A stretch of DNA of 64,000 nucleotides from Ursus arctos (GCF_023065955.2 NW_026622874.1:22377772-22441771); one strand, 5' to 3'. Shown: positions 1 to 12,900, counted from the stretch's first letter. Program-made: numbers and translations. The notes: a model not told the origin generated them from the sequence alone.

Positions 1-135
1 TGGTTTCAATGGTAAAACATATTATACCACCTCTATAATTAAAACAGTCGAGGACAGAAAATGCAGAAAGACAGCCAATTAAATACTTACGGAAACTGAA
101 TACACGATAGGGGCACATCTCAAATCAGCAGGGAA
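1..135. other. Unassigned left-edge sequence
   Basis: AT-rich DNA upstream of the LINE-1 insertion. No coding signal or repeat is recognised. The next 15 bases (136-150) are the left copy of the LINE-1 target-site duplication. Confidence 0.5.
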
Positions 136-434
136 GAGATGAGACTTTTATTTTTTTTAATGTTTTTTAATTATATTATGTTAGTCACCATACAGTACAT
201 CCCTGGTTTCTGATGTAAAGTTCGATGATTCATTAGTTGTGTATAACACCCAGTGCACCATGCAATACGTGCCCTCCTTAATACCCATCACCGGCCTATC
301 CCATTCCCCCACCCCCCTCCCCTCTGAAGCCCTCAGTTTGTTTCTCAGAGTCCATAACCTCTCATGCTTCATTCCCCCTTCTGATTACCCCCCCTTTCTT
401 TATCCCTTTCTTCCCCTACCGATCTTCCTAGTTC

Positions 435-1076
435 TTATGTTCCATAGATGAGAGAAATCACATAATTGTCTTTCTCTGCTTGACTTATTTCACATAGCAT
501 TATCTCCTCCAGTGCCGTCCATGTTGCAGCAAATGTTGAGAACTCGTTCTTTCTGATAGCTGAGTAATATTCCATTGTATATATGGACCACAACTTCTTA
601 ATCCAGTCATCTGTTGAAGGGCATCTCGGTTCCTTCCACGATTTAGCTATTGTGGACAATGCTGTTATGAACACTGGGGTGCATATGGCCCTTTTCTTCA
701 CTACGTCTGTATCTTTGGGGTAAATACCCAGTAGTGCAATGGCTGGGTCATAGGGTAGCTCAATTTTTAACTTTTTAAGGGACCTCCACACTGTTTTCCA
801 GAGTGGCTGTACCAACTTGCATTCCCACCAACAATGTAGGAGGGATCCCCTTTCTCCACATCCTCTCCAGCAATTGTTGTTTCTTGCCTTGTCAATTTTT
901 GCCATTTTAACTGGCGTAAGGTGGTATCTTAGTGTGGTTTTGATTTGAATTTCCCTGATGGCTAATGATGTTGAACATTTTTTCATGTGTCTGTTAGCCA
1001 TTTGTATGTCATCATTGGAAAAGTATCTGTTCATATCTTCTGCCCATTTTATGATTTGTTTATTTGTTTCTCGCAT
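435..1076 (-). pseudogene. LINE-1 ORF2 C-terminal fragment (Cys-rich region)
   Basis: A 213-codon continuation of ORF2 in a different frame from the 1171-2196 piece. Near residue 70 it shows the Cys/His cluster CWRGC...HCWWEC characteristic of the L1 ORF2p C-terminus, then [15 protein letters not shown] and the tail [20 protein letters not shown], all L1 hallmarks. It ends at a stop just before the 3' UTR. About 95 bases between the two pieces lie in a third reading or in the repeat run. The 51.5-52.0 kb LINE-1 carries the same C-terminal end. Confidence 0.9.
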
Positions 1077-1170
1077 ATTGAGTTTGAGAAGTTCTTTGTA
1101 GATCTTGGATACCAGTCTTTTATCTGTAGTACCATTTGCAAATATATTCTCCCATTCCGTGGGCTGCCTC

Positions 1171-2196
1171 TTAGTTGTTTTTTGTTTTGTTTTGTTTTGT
1201 TTTTTTGACTGTTTCCTTGGCTGTACAGAAGCTTTTTATCTTGATGAAGTCCCACAAGTTCATTTTATCTTTTGTTTCTCTTGCCTTTGGAGATGTGTCA
1301 TGAAAAAGTTTGCTTTGGCTGATGTCGTAGAGGTTGCAGCCTATGTCCTCCTCTAGGATTTTGATGGATTCCTGTCTCACATCAAGGTCTTTCATCCATT
1401 TGGAGTTTATCTTTGTGTATGGTGTGAGAGAGTGATCAAGTTTCATTCTTTTGCATGTAGCTGTCCAATTTTCCCAGCACCATTTATTGAAGAGACTGTC
1501 TTTTTTCCACCAGATGTTTTTTCCTGCTTTATCAAAGATTAGTTGCCCAAAGAGCCGAGGGTCCATTTCTGGGTTCTCTATTCTGTTCCATTGGTCTATG
1601 TGTCTGTTTTTGTGCCAGTACAATGCTGTCTTTGTGATCACAGCTTTGTAGTATAGCTCGAAATCCGGCACTGTGATGCCCCAAGCTTTGTTTTTCCTTT
1701 TCAACAGTTCCTTGGCGATTCGGGGCCTTTTCTGGTTCCATACAAATTTAAGGACTATTTGTTCCAGTTCTTTGAAAAATGCCCTTGGTATTTTGATCGG
1801 GATAGCATTGAAAGTGTAGTTTGCTCTGGGTAGCATGGACATTTTAACTATGTTAATTCTTCCGATCCATGAGCATGGAATATTTTTCCATCTTTTTGTG
1901 TCTTCTTCAATGTCTTTCAAGAGTGATTTATAGTTTCTAGAATATAGACTCTTTACGTCTCTGGTTAAGTTAATTCCAAGGTAACGGATGGTTTTTGGTG
2001 CTATTGTAAATGGGATGGATTCCCTAATTTCTCTTTCTTCACTCTCATTATTCGTGTATAGAAATGCAACTGATTTCTGAGCATTGATTTTGTATTCCGC
2101 CACATTACTGAATTGCTCTATAACTCCTAATAGTTTGGGAGTGGATTCTTTTGGCTTTTCCATATTGAGTATCATGTCATCTGCGAAGAGAGACAT
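1171..2196 (-). pseudogene. LINE-1 ORF2 fragment, end of reverse transcriptase domain
   Basis: A 341-codon open stretch, part of the truncated LINE-1. The catalytic FADD box of L1 reverse transcriptase lies at residues 4-7, followed by typical post-catalytic ORF2 sequence such as [30 protein letters not shown] and [19 protein letters not shown]. Full-length ORF2p is about 1275 residues; the N-terminal endonuclease and most of the reverse transcriptase are absent. The frame ends in a Lys/Thr/Asn-rich tail caused by the A-rich run at about 1171-1206, after which ORF2 resumes in another frame. The fragment therefore cannot make working protein. The ATG here is an internal Met, not a real start. 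Confidence 0.9.
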
Positions 2197-2274
2197 TTTG
2201 ACTTCTTCTTTGCCGATTTGGATACCTTTTATCCCTTTTTGTTGTCTGATTGCCGTTGCGAGATGAGACTTTTA

Positions 2275-2430
2275 AGTGGTTTGTGACATCTAGATAGCCA
2301 TGTGGAAAAAGAGAAAATTGGATCCATTTCCCCATATGACAAAATAAATTCCAAATGGGTCACAGACTTAAATGTTAGTGATAAAACCACACAAGCACTG
2401 AAGGAAAATATGGGTGACTCTCCATAACTG
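2275..2430 (+). mobile_element. Ancient LINE-1 (L1M-type) fragment, left part
   Basis: The wording 'aaattccaaatgggtcacagacttaaatg' (here in part) matches the conserved late-ORF2 region of old mammalian LINE-1s read on the plus strand. It is cut on the left by the young LINE-1 and on the right by the DNA transposon at about 2430. It seems to resume at about 2916. Confidence 0.6.
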
Positions 2431-2912
2431 TCCAAAAGGGTAGTCATTATCCACATGTGGCTACTAAGCACGTGAAAGGCAGCTAAGTGTGCCTGAGGAA
2501 CTAAATCGGCAGTTTTAATTTATTTTAATTAACTTACATTCAAATTTTAAAATACTTAACTCAGTTATTGGAAAGCTTTCATATACACTCAGAACAACCT
2601 GGTTATGTGAATTTACTTTTTCAACATCAAGTTTTATGAAGTATAAATACAGATCAAGTATTTATTATGAAAAGTTAGTGACCTAATTGAAATTAAAACA
2701 CACATCTGTTCTTGAAAATTTAGCATGGAAAAAGAATGTAAAATATCTCATTAATAAAAATACTGATTAGTTATTGAAATGATAATATTTTGATAGAGTA
2801 AATAAAATTTATTATTACATTCATTTCACCTGTTTCATTTTACTCTTTTTAATGTGGCTACTAGAAATTTACATATGTGGTTTCTACTGGATGGTGCTAC
2901 TGTACAATCTAG
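2430..2912 (-). mobile_element. Ancient non-autonomous DNA transposon (related copy at 24849)
   Basis: AT-rich element with 'ccacatgtggctact' at its left and a diverged 'ggtgctactgtacaatc' at its right. It resembles the reverse complement of the family copy at 24849-25220, which ends in a classic 'tattggacagcac'-like terminal repeat. It has inserted within the ancient LINE-1. Family name not assigned with certainty. Confidence 0.5.
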
Positions 2913-2915
2913 AAG

Positions 2916-3540
2916 GAAATTTTTTTTCTGCATCATGATTCAAAACCAAGAGGCAATAAGAGAAAGACTGATAAAACTGACTACATCAAAGAAAAAAGTT
3001 TACATTAAAAAAAACATAATTTGGGGCACCTGGTTGGCTCAGTCACAAGAGCATATGACTCTTAATCTCAGGGTCATGAGTTCAAGTGCCATGTTGGGTG
3101 TAGATTACTTAAATAAAAACTTTAAAAAATAAGAAAAATTTAAATTAAAAAAAAAACAATCAGAAAAGACAAATGATAAACTGTGGGGAAAACTGCCAGC
3201 ACTGCCCATTCACCTGTCCATTCAGTTAAGGAAAAATACTGTTTTAGTCCAGGCTTTATGTCTGATTTGCAAATAAACCTCCACCAACAAAAACAATCAT
3301 TCCCACTACAATGTAAGAGCAAAAGCCTGGGAACAACCAAATACACAAATGAATAAAGTGTGGTCTATTTACACACGGGAGTCTCTGCAGTTGTAAAATA
3401 CAATGAAAAACTTTATATATGGCTCCAGAGTGATCCCTGAAATGTAGTATTAAATGTAAAAAACAAGGTACAGGACTATAATATGCTACCTTTTTCTCTA
3501 AGAAGAAGGAAATGAAGATGTTTGCATACATTAAATAGAA
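2916..3540 (+). mobile_element. Ancient LINE-1 (L1M/L1ME-type) fragment, right part
   Basis: Plus-strand ORF2-end wording such as 'actgactacatcaaag' and, further on, 'gtggtctatttacacacgg' and 'caatgaaaaactttatat', typical of the L1M 3' region. It continues the fragment at 2275-2430 and is interrupted by a SINE at about 3022-3130. Confidence 0.6.
3022..3130 (+). mobile_element. Short carnivore SINE (SINEC, old subtype)
   Basis: Starts 'ggggcacctggttggctcag', the tRNA-derived SINEC head with A and B box remnants ('tggctcag', 'gagttcaag'), then 'tgttgggtgtagattacttaaataaa'-type short tail. It lacks the CT-rich middle found in longer SINECs. No clear target-site duplication, so it is among the older copies. 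Confidence 0.85.
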
Positions 3541-4800
3541 ACAGGGCATATGTCACATAGGTCACACATACACACATATACACAAACACATACCTATACA
3601 CATACATATGTGTATTTTCCTAACTCTGTCCATTGAACAACGACCAGCCCAGAGACAATGAGAACTCCTAACACCTGGACTATGGTCTCTAAATACCATT
3701 TACCACTAAAAATGATCTGCAGTAGAAAAACTACTAGGTAAGTCTGAAATATCTTGTTATACCAGAGAGTAAAAATATCATCAAAGACCACAACAGTCAT
3801 GTCAAAAAGATTCAGAAGCCAATTTAAAGAGTCTTCCACATGCCAAAGATAATTAGAGCTTTGAAAGAAATAACTGCAAGGGATTGAAACACATATAACC
3901 TGTGTTAAAATCCGTGAGTTCGGAATACTAAAAAAAAAAGAAAAGAAAGAAAGAAAAAGAAAAAAAAAAAACCCAACCTCTTTAGTCTTCTTTGGAAGAT
4001 GCTAGAAAATCAACACATTATTCTGAATATTATTTAAGATGAGGGAATAAAACCAGGCATTACTTTTTCATATAAGCGATACTCTGAGGTAACCAAATAA
4101 CTGATGTGGTTCATTTCTTCTTGATAGAAAAACTCCAACTAACAAATGAAGAATGGATGGCAGAATATCATCATTTTACAACCCTTCCTAAAACACTGTA
4201 TCTGAGGAATGACCATCACTGGTTTTTGAAGGGCCTGGGGAAACTTTATAATGGAGAGATCAAGCTGACAACCCCTAAACCCACTGATCAGTCTTAACCT
4301 CATGAAAGAAGAAACAAGAAGGCACACGTGCCTCCTAAAATGTTGTCATAGAAGGACATATACTTTGTATGATGGACTCTCGCCAAACTATCTGACGAAG
4401 CTTCCAGTCTAGAGCAAACTACCAGCTTACAGGAAACACGACAAACAAAAATTTGAAGAACACCGAGAAAGAAGATGCAATCAGTAAACTACAGAATGCA
4501 AGAGAATCCTACAGAAAAATCCGTTTCTTCAACAAATAAGCTGCCAGGAAAGAAGCAGAAGAGGGAAAAATAGAAAAAGGAAGTCTATAAATAAGGACAG
4601 ATTCAGCTTTCAGGTGTGAAAACTGTTTGAATCCTGAATGTAACAAATTAATCATTAAAAATAATTATGGACCAATAAGGAAAATTTGCTTTCTGATTGG
4701 ATATCTGATATTAAAGAATTATTGTTAACGTTTTTTAGGCATGATAATGATATTGTGGTTATACTGAAAGAAAAAAAGTCCTATCATTTAGAAACATAAC
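3541..4800 (+). mobile_element. Probable old repeat, LINE-1 3' UTR-like; A-rich tracts
   Basis: Contains a (CA/TA)-rich patch at 3565-3612, an A/G-rich low-complexity run at 3930-3972, and near the end 'ttaaagaattattgttaac' with 'gataatgatattgtggttat', wording I associate with ancient interspersed repeat 3' ends. No coding signal. Assignment is weak. Confidence 0.35.
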
Positions 4801-4939
4801 CTAGTATGCACAGACAAGATGACACAGTATGGGTGATTTGCTTCAGAAAGAACCAGTAGGTGAGCGGAAGGGAATGGGTATGTGTGGCAGGAAGGGGAGA
4901 GGGGTATGGAGCAAAGAGAATTGGCCAGGAGTTGGTAAT

Positions 4940-5195
4940 TAAAGGCCTGACTTTATCGTCACAGAGCTTGGGTTCCAGTCTTGGCATCACCACTTGACCG
5001 CTACAAAACCTTGGTCAAGGTCCTAAAGACCCCGAGCCTCAGTTCTTCCTTACCCATAAAGAGGTAATGGTAGGAAAGTCCTCATAAGGCTATTGCAAGC
5101 ATTAAAGAAGATAATACATGAAATGTACTTATAGCACAGTACCCAGGCACAGAGTAAGCTACTCAACACATGTTAGCTTTTGTTATTATTATCGA
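4940..5195 (+). repeat. MIR element
   Basis: Shows MIR core order: 'cttgggttcc', 'cctcagttcttcctta', 'aaagaggtaatggtagg', 'attaaagaagataatac', 'gtacccaggcacagagtaag'. This is an ancient mammal-wide tRNA-derived SINE, diverged. Confidence 0.75.
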
Positions 5196-6084
5196 TTATC
5201 ACCATTGTTATTAAAGATCATGACGCTAGAGTCAAAAGGTGGTAGAACTGAGATAGAATGTGTTGAATTCAAAGCCCTCCTTCATTCCAGTACCTTATGT
5301 TGCCTCCCCCACCTCTACCCTGAGTCTCTCAGTGGAGACTGTAAACAAGTAAAAATACTCTACAGTAAGAGTCTCTTTTTCACAAGACAAAGCTTTGATG
5401 ACATTGCTACTCATGGCTTCTAGAATCAGACAATGAGCCATCCTTTGTTACAGTGTCATAGCTTTGTGCGTCTTTACTGTTAATGGTTCCTCGTTTGGTG
5501 GCATGTATGCACTCAAGTATTTCCATCCCCTGAAATCAATATTCACATTCATAAATTCACAAGGATTAAACACCGTGCTATTTCACCATCCTCCCAAAAT
5601 ACGGCCTCAAATTTTTACTACATCAGATGCTGTTGTAAATTATATAAAGCAAACCTCAGAATCCCACATATAAGACTAACAGTGAGAGAACATCAGACGT
5701 TGCATGCAGCACAAGCTAACATAATATTACGGTGCTAAGTACCCTGTATCTTGAGATCTCTGTAAGGTAAATACTTCCACTTCTGTTTAATGACAGAATT
5801 ACAAATTCTGAGAAACCCTCAATATTATTTTACTTCTTCGTTGGACCATGCTGACCACATGCTGATTCATGACCCACCCTCCCTGCTCCCTGACACCAGG
5901 CACGCCTGGTTCTCCTGCCTCTGTAAGGGCCTGTACTATTCATTCTCTTTCACGGTCCTTTTCCAGTCACAGCCCTAAATATCGGTGTCGCCGGGAACTC
6001 ACTGTTCAGTTTTCTTGTACTTACTCTCCCTCGGCACTCTCACGCCAAACCACATAGCTTCAACCACCAAATTTACAAAAATTC
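5196..6084. other. Unassigned intergenic or intronic sequence
   Basis: No repeat, RNA gene or coding exon recognised. Short open stretches lack splice sites and codon character. Confidence 0.4.
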
Positions 6085-6270
6085 TCTTTCATTCATTCAT
6101 GCATTCATTCATTCATTCATTCACTCACCAAATATACGCTAGGCCCCAATTGTGTGATAGCTGTCATGGGGATACAAGGGAATTAAAAACAGATATAGTC
6201 TTACCTTCGTGGACCTTACAGCTGGGGGGCAGAGGTGGGTAATCAGTATCTGAAGAACCACAAAAATCAA
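6085..6270 (+). repeat. Ancient interspersed repeat with (ATTC)n head
   Basis: An (ATTC)n run at 6087-6123 is followed by 'ctaggccccaattgtg', 'ggggatacaaggg' and 'cttcgtggaccttacag'. The same order (ATTC run, 'gcactg', 'ggggatac', 'gagcttac') occurs at about 37885, 40133 and 35355, so it is a repeat family and not a lone microsatellite. Confidence 0.55.
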
Positions 6271-6789
6271 TCTGCAACTATAATAGCAGTAAGTACGTGC
6301 AGACAAGATGTACGTGCAGCCGGAAGACAGAAGGAGGGATCTAACCTCACCTGGAGGTTGGGAATAATTCCCTCAGAAATGCTCACTGAGATCAAACCCG
6401 TAAGTCTGTCCAAATATCTCCTGAAATCTAGACCAGAATTTCAGTATATCTCCACCTAAAAGAATATAAGCACCTAAGAACTCAACATACTCCAAACTGA
6501 GTTAGTGATCTTTCCTCCCAATGCATTCCTCATCTGAGCGAAAGATAGAACAATCCATCCAAAAATTTTGCAATTATCCTTTATCCCTTTCTTTGCTCTC
6601 CAGTCTCCATTTGTCACCACGTCCCACCCATCTTGCTTCCTAAATACCTTTCCTGTCTGTCCATCTTCTCCATTTTCAGGCATTAATTCAGTTCCCGTCA
6701 ACTCTCACCCGGTTAGGACCAGAGTTCCCTTGCTCTGACTCCAGTCTCTGTTCCCCTCCGGTCTCTTACCCACACTTGGAAGGAACTAT
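6271..6789. other. Unassigned sequence
   Basis: Nothing recognised. A small open stretch on the minus strand at 6474-6701 has no splice context. Confidence 0.35.
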
Positions 6790-7585
6790 CTATCATGCAA
6801 ATGACGTCTCTCCCCTGTTTACAATCTTTCAATGCCTCTCACTGCTTGTATTTTGGGCAGTAAGTCCAAACTGTTTACCATGAAGCCTTGTGTGGTTCCG
6901 CGGCCTCATCCCCCACTGTGTTCCGTCACGTGTGTGAACTCCAACCATCAGGACCCACATCCACCTGTCTGCACACCATGTGCGTCTTCCGCCTGAAAGG
7001 CCCTACTTCATCTTCCCTTTGTCCATGAACTCCTTTATCCCCAAATGCCAGTCCGTGAACTAGTCTATGAATCCACAGTACCGTGAGAAAAATAAACTTA
7101 GAACGCCTATGTTAGCTGCCCCCCAATATTTTTAGAAATGTAAACAATACCCCAGAGGACTCTTGTGTAGCTTTTGAGTGTCATCCCAAACACTTCCTCC
7201 TCTGTGAAGCCTTCTAGGACTTCCTTATTTTGGGGAATCACATAATTTTTTGCCCAAACTGGGAGACTTTTGAGGGCCAAGGGGGTGTATTAAGACCTAT
7301 GTTGAACACCAGGCATAGGTCAGGGCTGTCCCAGGGAAACCAGGCTGCATAGTCAGCCTGCCTCTAAAAAGAACCGGCTACTTTCTTCCCTCAACTCCCA
7401 AAGCGGCCTCTACTCACCACATACCATGTGTTTGCATGTCAATTCGCTTGCTTGTCTGAGAAGTCCACAAAGGCAGGGAGGGCCAGGCCTTTTTATCTGT
7501 ATCTCCAGCATCTCTCCGGTGCCAGGCATGGAGATGACACAAAGTGTCATCAACAAAAGTAAATGTTTGTTTAATAAATCATCTG
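6790..7585 (+). repeat. LINE-2 (L2) 3' end fragments
   Basis: Typical L2 3' wording: 'agtccaaactgtttacc', 'cctcctctgtgaagcc' at about 7194-7209, then 'aggcagggagggccaggcc' and 'tatctccagcatctctcc' with final 'aaatgtttgtttaataaatca'. Ancient and diverged. Confidence 0.7.
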
Positions 7586-9450
7586 AGTAAGAAAGATTAG
7601 ATGCCTTAATCTTGGCCAACAAAGGAATTTAAAAATTCCCATTATCTTTTCTCATCCCACACTCTCCCTCCTCATTTGGTTAAAGAGAGTTTTCAATGGG
7701 GGCAAGGTCTTCACAGAGAAAAACTCTAAGCCTCAGACCACTGACCAGCTGTCAACCAACCAACAGCCACTTACTCAGCATAATACATCCCCAGGGGGCA
7801 TCTTATCATCTTATCATTTGGTGGCGTGGCAAAAAGTACATAACTGAAAATCAAAACTAATACAGAAAGAAACAAACATCAAGTAAGTGTTCCAGGCATT
7901 CATGGATGGCAAGGCAGGAGCCACTCTTAGGGTCAGAAAAGGGTCGGACACGGGATGTGAACTGAGACCTGAGATCCCAAGGCAGGGTAGGGGTGGGTGC
8001 TAGGGAGGCCACCAAGGATAAGCACAAGGTTTGTTTTGGTGGCTGTGTCTAGACTGCCATGGATTCCTGGCACAGAAACCCGAACATCTGAATTCTCAGC
8101 ACATATTAAAGGACTCAAAGAGGCTCTTGGATTCTCATCTCCTTCATCAAAATAGTAATCGTACCTTTCTGAGACATATAATGAGATATATGTTGCTTCT
8201 TCCTGTATAACCTTTTAACTGCAAGAACTGTTACAAAATTATTTTAGGGAAATTGCTTCTGGCAGAACTTTCCAATAGAACTGCTGAAGTCACCCCTTGG
8301 CATGTATTAGGTATCTGTGTCTTTGAAAAGTTCTCTGCAAACCTGGCAGCCCGCAGCATCTCCTTACTCTACACCTGGCCTTTCAATCTTCTCGTGATAG
8401 AAATCGTACTGTCAATAGAGGGGTTCTGCTGTATTGTCAACAACCATATACAGACCTCCTCGTCAACCAGGGGTTCAGGGAGAGGCTTGCAGGAGTGGCT
8501 CTGATACATACTAGTATCTGTGATGACTGGTATAAAAAAGATCCCCACACTCCAGTAAAGACTAAACTTCTCATTACCTTTTCCCTACCCAACTCAGGTG
8601 GAGAAAACCCTGTCACCAAGTGAGATGGAATATGTCCTGACACATGGTTTACCAATGAACTAGACCTACTGTGGTATCCACTGCACTCAAATAAAACTTA
8701 GACCCATCAAAGAGAGGGAACTCTTCCTTAAAAACCATTTTCTCTGCTCTGCTTTAAAGCACCTTCTTCCAAAAGCCCGTGAGCACTCAGGATATTGCAT
8801 AACTAGTGTTGGATCTGCTTGTGAAGTACGATTTTATAAAAAGACCAACCCAAGTATGTATGTAATGAGTCAATAGGATATGTTTTTCTAGGAGTTGCCC
8901 CCATTAATACTTTTTCTTCCACTGACTCTCTACTGATGGGGAGGACCTAGGCTACACTTACAGGGAAAACCAACAATATTAGGTCCTATTTGCTAACAAG
9001 CTAATGACATTAGCTAAACAATTCTTACTTGGCATAAATGTGTCCTGTGGGCTTAGAAAATTTTCATGGAGAGCAGTAAAACCATAACAAATGAGAAAAA
9101 AAAATGGGTTCAACTTACGGTAATATTTATTTAACCAAAAGAGAAAAAAAATAAGGTAATGAAGATGACATTAAATAAGCCCTTCTAGTTCTTTCATTAG
9201 TAGATTTTGGTATACAGCAAAGCCTTTCAACGGTGCCATTATGAAAATCTCTGCAATGCTTTTCAAGATTTATTGTCCAAATCTTTAAAAATAACAATAA
9301 TCATTGAGATGTTCCTTTACTATCCAACACAGGATGTAACAGCTAAATGAAGAAGCAAAGTACTTCAGCTATTATTACGATGTGGCTTAAGAACCTTGAA
9401 AAATCCAAAATAGAGTGAAGTCAAAAGTGAAAACAAAGGCAAAAAGATCC
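7586..9450. other. Unassigned sequence
   Basis: No gene or confident repeat seen over nearly 1.9 kb. If the CpG-island gene at 13.9 kb reads leftwards, this would lie in its first intron. Confidence 0.4.
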
Positions 9451-9960
9451 CTAAACTCACGGGCTCTCTAATGCCATTGTTCTCCAAGGCACGAAGCACG
9501 TGGACTTGAACTCATGAATGCTATAAATGCAGCTGCAAGTGGCAGAGCCTGTGAGACAGGCACGGGCAGGAAGGTGCTGGAAGATCTAAGGGCTGATGGA
9601 GAGAAGTGGGTGGGAGTAAAAAGGGAGGTGTGGCGCGAGGTAGGACGAGGCAGAAGGGCCCTGAGGGCAGAAAGAAGAAGCTCCCCGGAAGCCAGAAGGC
9701 TATACTTGAACAGGGAGGTGGGCGGAGTCAAGGAGAAAGTGGGCCTGGAGATAAGGTTAAAATACTGGACAGGATGATTCAAACATAAAATACCCAAGTC
9801 CTGCAGGCAAAAGGAAGGGGGAAGGATAAGAAGCCGGAGGCTCTACGGATGGAAATCTATGGGACAGAAAGCCACGTTAAAGCCCCAGAAAGGACTAGAA
9901 GGTGAAAGAGACACTGGGCAAAGGAGTAAGGTAAAAGGCCACCGGGAGCCCAGTGAGCTC
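9451..9960. repeat. Possible ancient repeat, purine-rich
   Basis: Purine-rich stretch with 'ggaagatctaagggctgatgg' style wording (in part), related in flavour to the repeat at 54150-54560. Overlapping open frames on both strands are products of base composition. Weak call. Confidence 0.25.
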
Positions 9961-12900
9961 CCTGCATGAGTCAGGTCTCCACTTTCCTCGTGTGAAGTTA
10001 TTTTAGAGGGAGGAGCGGTGACTATTGATTACTGCCTCCCTTGGAAAAACCTGGTAAACCAAGAGTTGGGGCCCCCTGTGCCTCTTCAGACGCTCTCTCC
10101 CACTCCTAGATCCAGGCACATTCTGGGATTCCAGCATGGGACACCCGGAGTGCTAGGGCTGCAGCACAAAGTTCAGTAAGACAAGGTACACGAGAGTTCT
10201 CTGGAAACCATAAAGACCCCTATCGATAGGAGGCATTGTTATTCACCGAACCCCTTGGACTAAAAAGACAAAGACCATAGTCACAAGTCACAGTCATGAG
10301 TGAAGAAATACTTGTCAATAATCCCATCAAGATCCCCCCAAGTAGAAATTCCAGTATTTGAGGGGACATTACGCTTGGTATGTTTACTTGCCTGTCAAAT
10401 ACTCTTCAACAATTAAAAATCCTATCCGAGGCAGAATCCGGAGCTCTTAATAAGCTATCATACTGATTTATTGAAATGGAAGTCTGTAGCTAATGTATTT
10501 CCAAGGAGTTTTTTGACACATGACAGACCTTAACTGATTACGTTAATTCAATTCAATTCAATCACTCACTGAGGAACTTACAAGTACAAGGTAGAGTGCC
10601 AGCTACTGTGGGGCTTGCAAGATGACCAAACCGCCTGCCTTCTGGTCGCCTGGCCAATTCATCTTCTCGGTTTCCATTGCAGATATGGGGGGGGGGGGGG
10701 TGCTACCTCTCCATTCACAAGTGGAGACAGGAGGCAGTCTTTACATTCTGTGCCTGGCCTACAACCCAGGAAATTCATTTTCCAGGAACACATTTCATTA
10801 AAAAAAAAAAAAAAAAAAGTCAAGGAACTTCTTAATACCTGCTGACGGAGGACACTGTCGGGTGCTCACTTCTCTGTGCATCCTAGCCCAGCTTACATCC
10901 AACCACTCTTGTCATGATTGCATAACCACAGCATGTCAAGTTGTTTCTTGTTGCAACTGTAACTTGTAAAATTAAACTTCAGAACTGAGATAGTCAAGCT
11001 AAATAATTGCCTACTTTAAAAATATGTATATATATAATTTGCATGCCACTTTAGATAAGCCCTTGAATTATGAGCTCTTAAAGTCACAACTGTCACCAAT
11101 TTCTAAAATACAGTTTCAGTGTTGTAATTCCCCCTGCAGACAGGCCCTACCCTTGTCTTCTCAGTGTTCTAGGCAGTATGTTATACTAGTCTACTGAAAT
11201 CTGCTTTTCGTGTTTTAACAAGAACTTAATTAATCACATTTACTTCTCTCTTGCTATGGGACTTCTGAAATTCCAAAGAAGGACCATGAAATGGCCCAAA
11301 ATGCACTTGTGTGTGTCTCAGCACCAAGTTGTACTGGTAAGTTCAAGTGAAGCTGGGGATATTTATCACACTTAAGACCCCCCCCCCCCCGACACACACA
11401 CCACGTCGTGATTAAGTCCCCGCCCTCTCCTGCCTCTCCTGACCTCTTGGGAGGTGCCATGCCACTCCCTCTCTCAGCCTGGGGTGTTTCACTCTCAGAG
11501 ACAAAATATCCAATAGAAAGGGGGCTGGCCATGAAGAGCCTGGAGCAAGCCACTAGAAATGCAACAGTCAAGGCTTGCCTGGTGGAAAATCCGGCACAGT
11601 GCTGAGGCACCATCTGCCTGGAAATGAGACTCATAATCGGGCAAACCACCTTCCTCCTTGGTAGGATTTTTAATCAGTCACAGCAAGTAGTACCAATTAA
11701 CGAACAAGCTCTTGATTTGCACCCTGTGATTCTTCAAGAAGCTCAAACCACTTCAAGCAGTGGCCTATTAATTCCCAGAAATCCATGTGAGATGATAAAA
11801 CGAGATAGGGCGAATGGGGTGACGGATAAATTACTAGCCAAGAAAACAAAATGATCAGTTCTCTCAAAAGAGTGAAAATGAGTCAGTGCTGCAGAGGGAA
11901 GCTAGAACCTCAGGGTTCTTCCAGGATGAACTTTCAACATTGGATAAAAGACCTCCACACCAACCAAGGCCCTTTTTCTTGGGACATATGCTCCCAGGGA
12001 GGTAAGCTTGACCACAGAAGCACCCACTCCTCCTCAGGTATCAGCTCACCAAGAGCTAAGTTTGCTTGTCTTTGCTGCTTAGCCCAGTGCCCTCCAGAAC
12101 TGTTCTCTGAACCCCGTTTGCCCAGCAGGAAATGTGAGGAGAGGTGACATTTCAATGTCACATTTTGTGATCAGGGAAGAAGTGCTGGTCCCAGCATTGG
12201 TTTAACGCAGATAAATACACTCAGATGTCTTATCACCCCAACTTCCCGCTTCACAAGGGGCAAAACAAAAATAGCTCATCAAGTCTAAATTAATTTTCAT
12301 GTCTGTTCCACTGTATTTCCAGAGAGCCAACACAGAACATGTTCTATTGGCCCTACAATCCAGCTCTAGAAGTATGAAAAAGGGGAGAAAACCCCCCAAA
12401 TTGAGCATCTTGGACTGAAAAACCCTTCAAAAACATCACCTTCCTCACCACTCCCCCCCAGGAGAGCTAAATAGCCCAGACCCACAGTACCCATGATTTT
12501 CTTCTACCCTGGTACATTCCAACTCTACCAAACTAAAAGGTTATTATTAGGTGAAAGGTGAGTCCACCCCCTTGAGTAGGGAGGTTTTCATAACATCTCT
12601 CTGTGTAATGAACATGCCACTTCCCCAAACAGTCCATACTGTTCCCTTAAAAAAAAAAAAAAGTGTTTCATGGAATCTATGGTGTGTCAGCCCCCCTCCC
12701 AACGTCTGAGTCAGAGTACGTGTGCCTCTTCATCCAAGGTTCTGGATGATCAAGGTGTATCACTTTCAGAGTTGCTCCAATAGCTGAACTTATGGCTGTC
12801 TTCCAGCCACACACAACATAAAGCACTATCTATTTTAAAACAAATTTCCTAACCCACATGCGATGGAAGATACCTCATACAGAGGAAGGTTTCCTACTGA

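Larger units (their letters stand above)
151..2259 (-). mobile_element. L1: Young 5'-truncated LINE-1 with perfect 15-bp target-site duplication
   Basis: This is a non-LTR retrotransposon copy read on the minus strand. Its 3' A-tract appears as the T-rich stretch at 151-170, then a short 3' UTR (to about 434), then ORF2 sequence up to the truncation at 2259. The flanking duplication GAGATGAGACTTTTA is identical at 136-150 and 2260-2274, so the insertion is about 2109 bp. Only the C-terminal half of ORF2 (end of the reverse transcriptase domain onward) is present; the endonuclease, ORF1 and 5' UTR are missing, so this copy cannot move by itself. A (TTTTG)n-like run at about 1171-1206 breaks the reading frame. 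The perfect duplication and long readable frames indicate a fairly recent insertion. It interrupts older LINE-1 sequence that continues from 2275. Confidence 0.95.

Noticed and set aside
11254..11649. 131-codon minus-strand open frame, considered as exon 2 of the CpG-island gene
   Set aside because: No polypyrimidine-AG acceptor with a matching frame was found, it crosses the C13 run, and no domain is recognisable.
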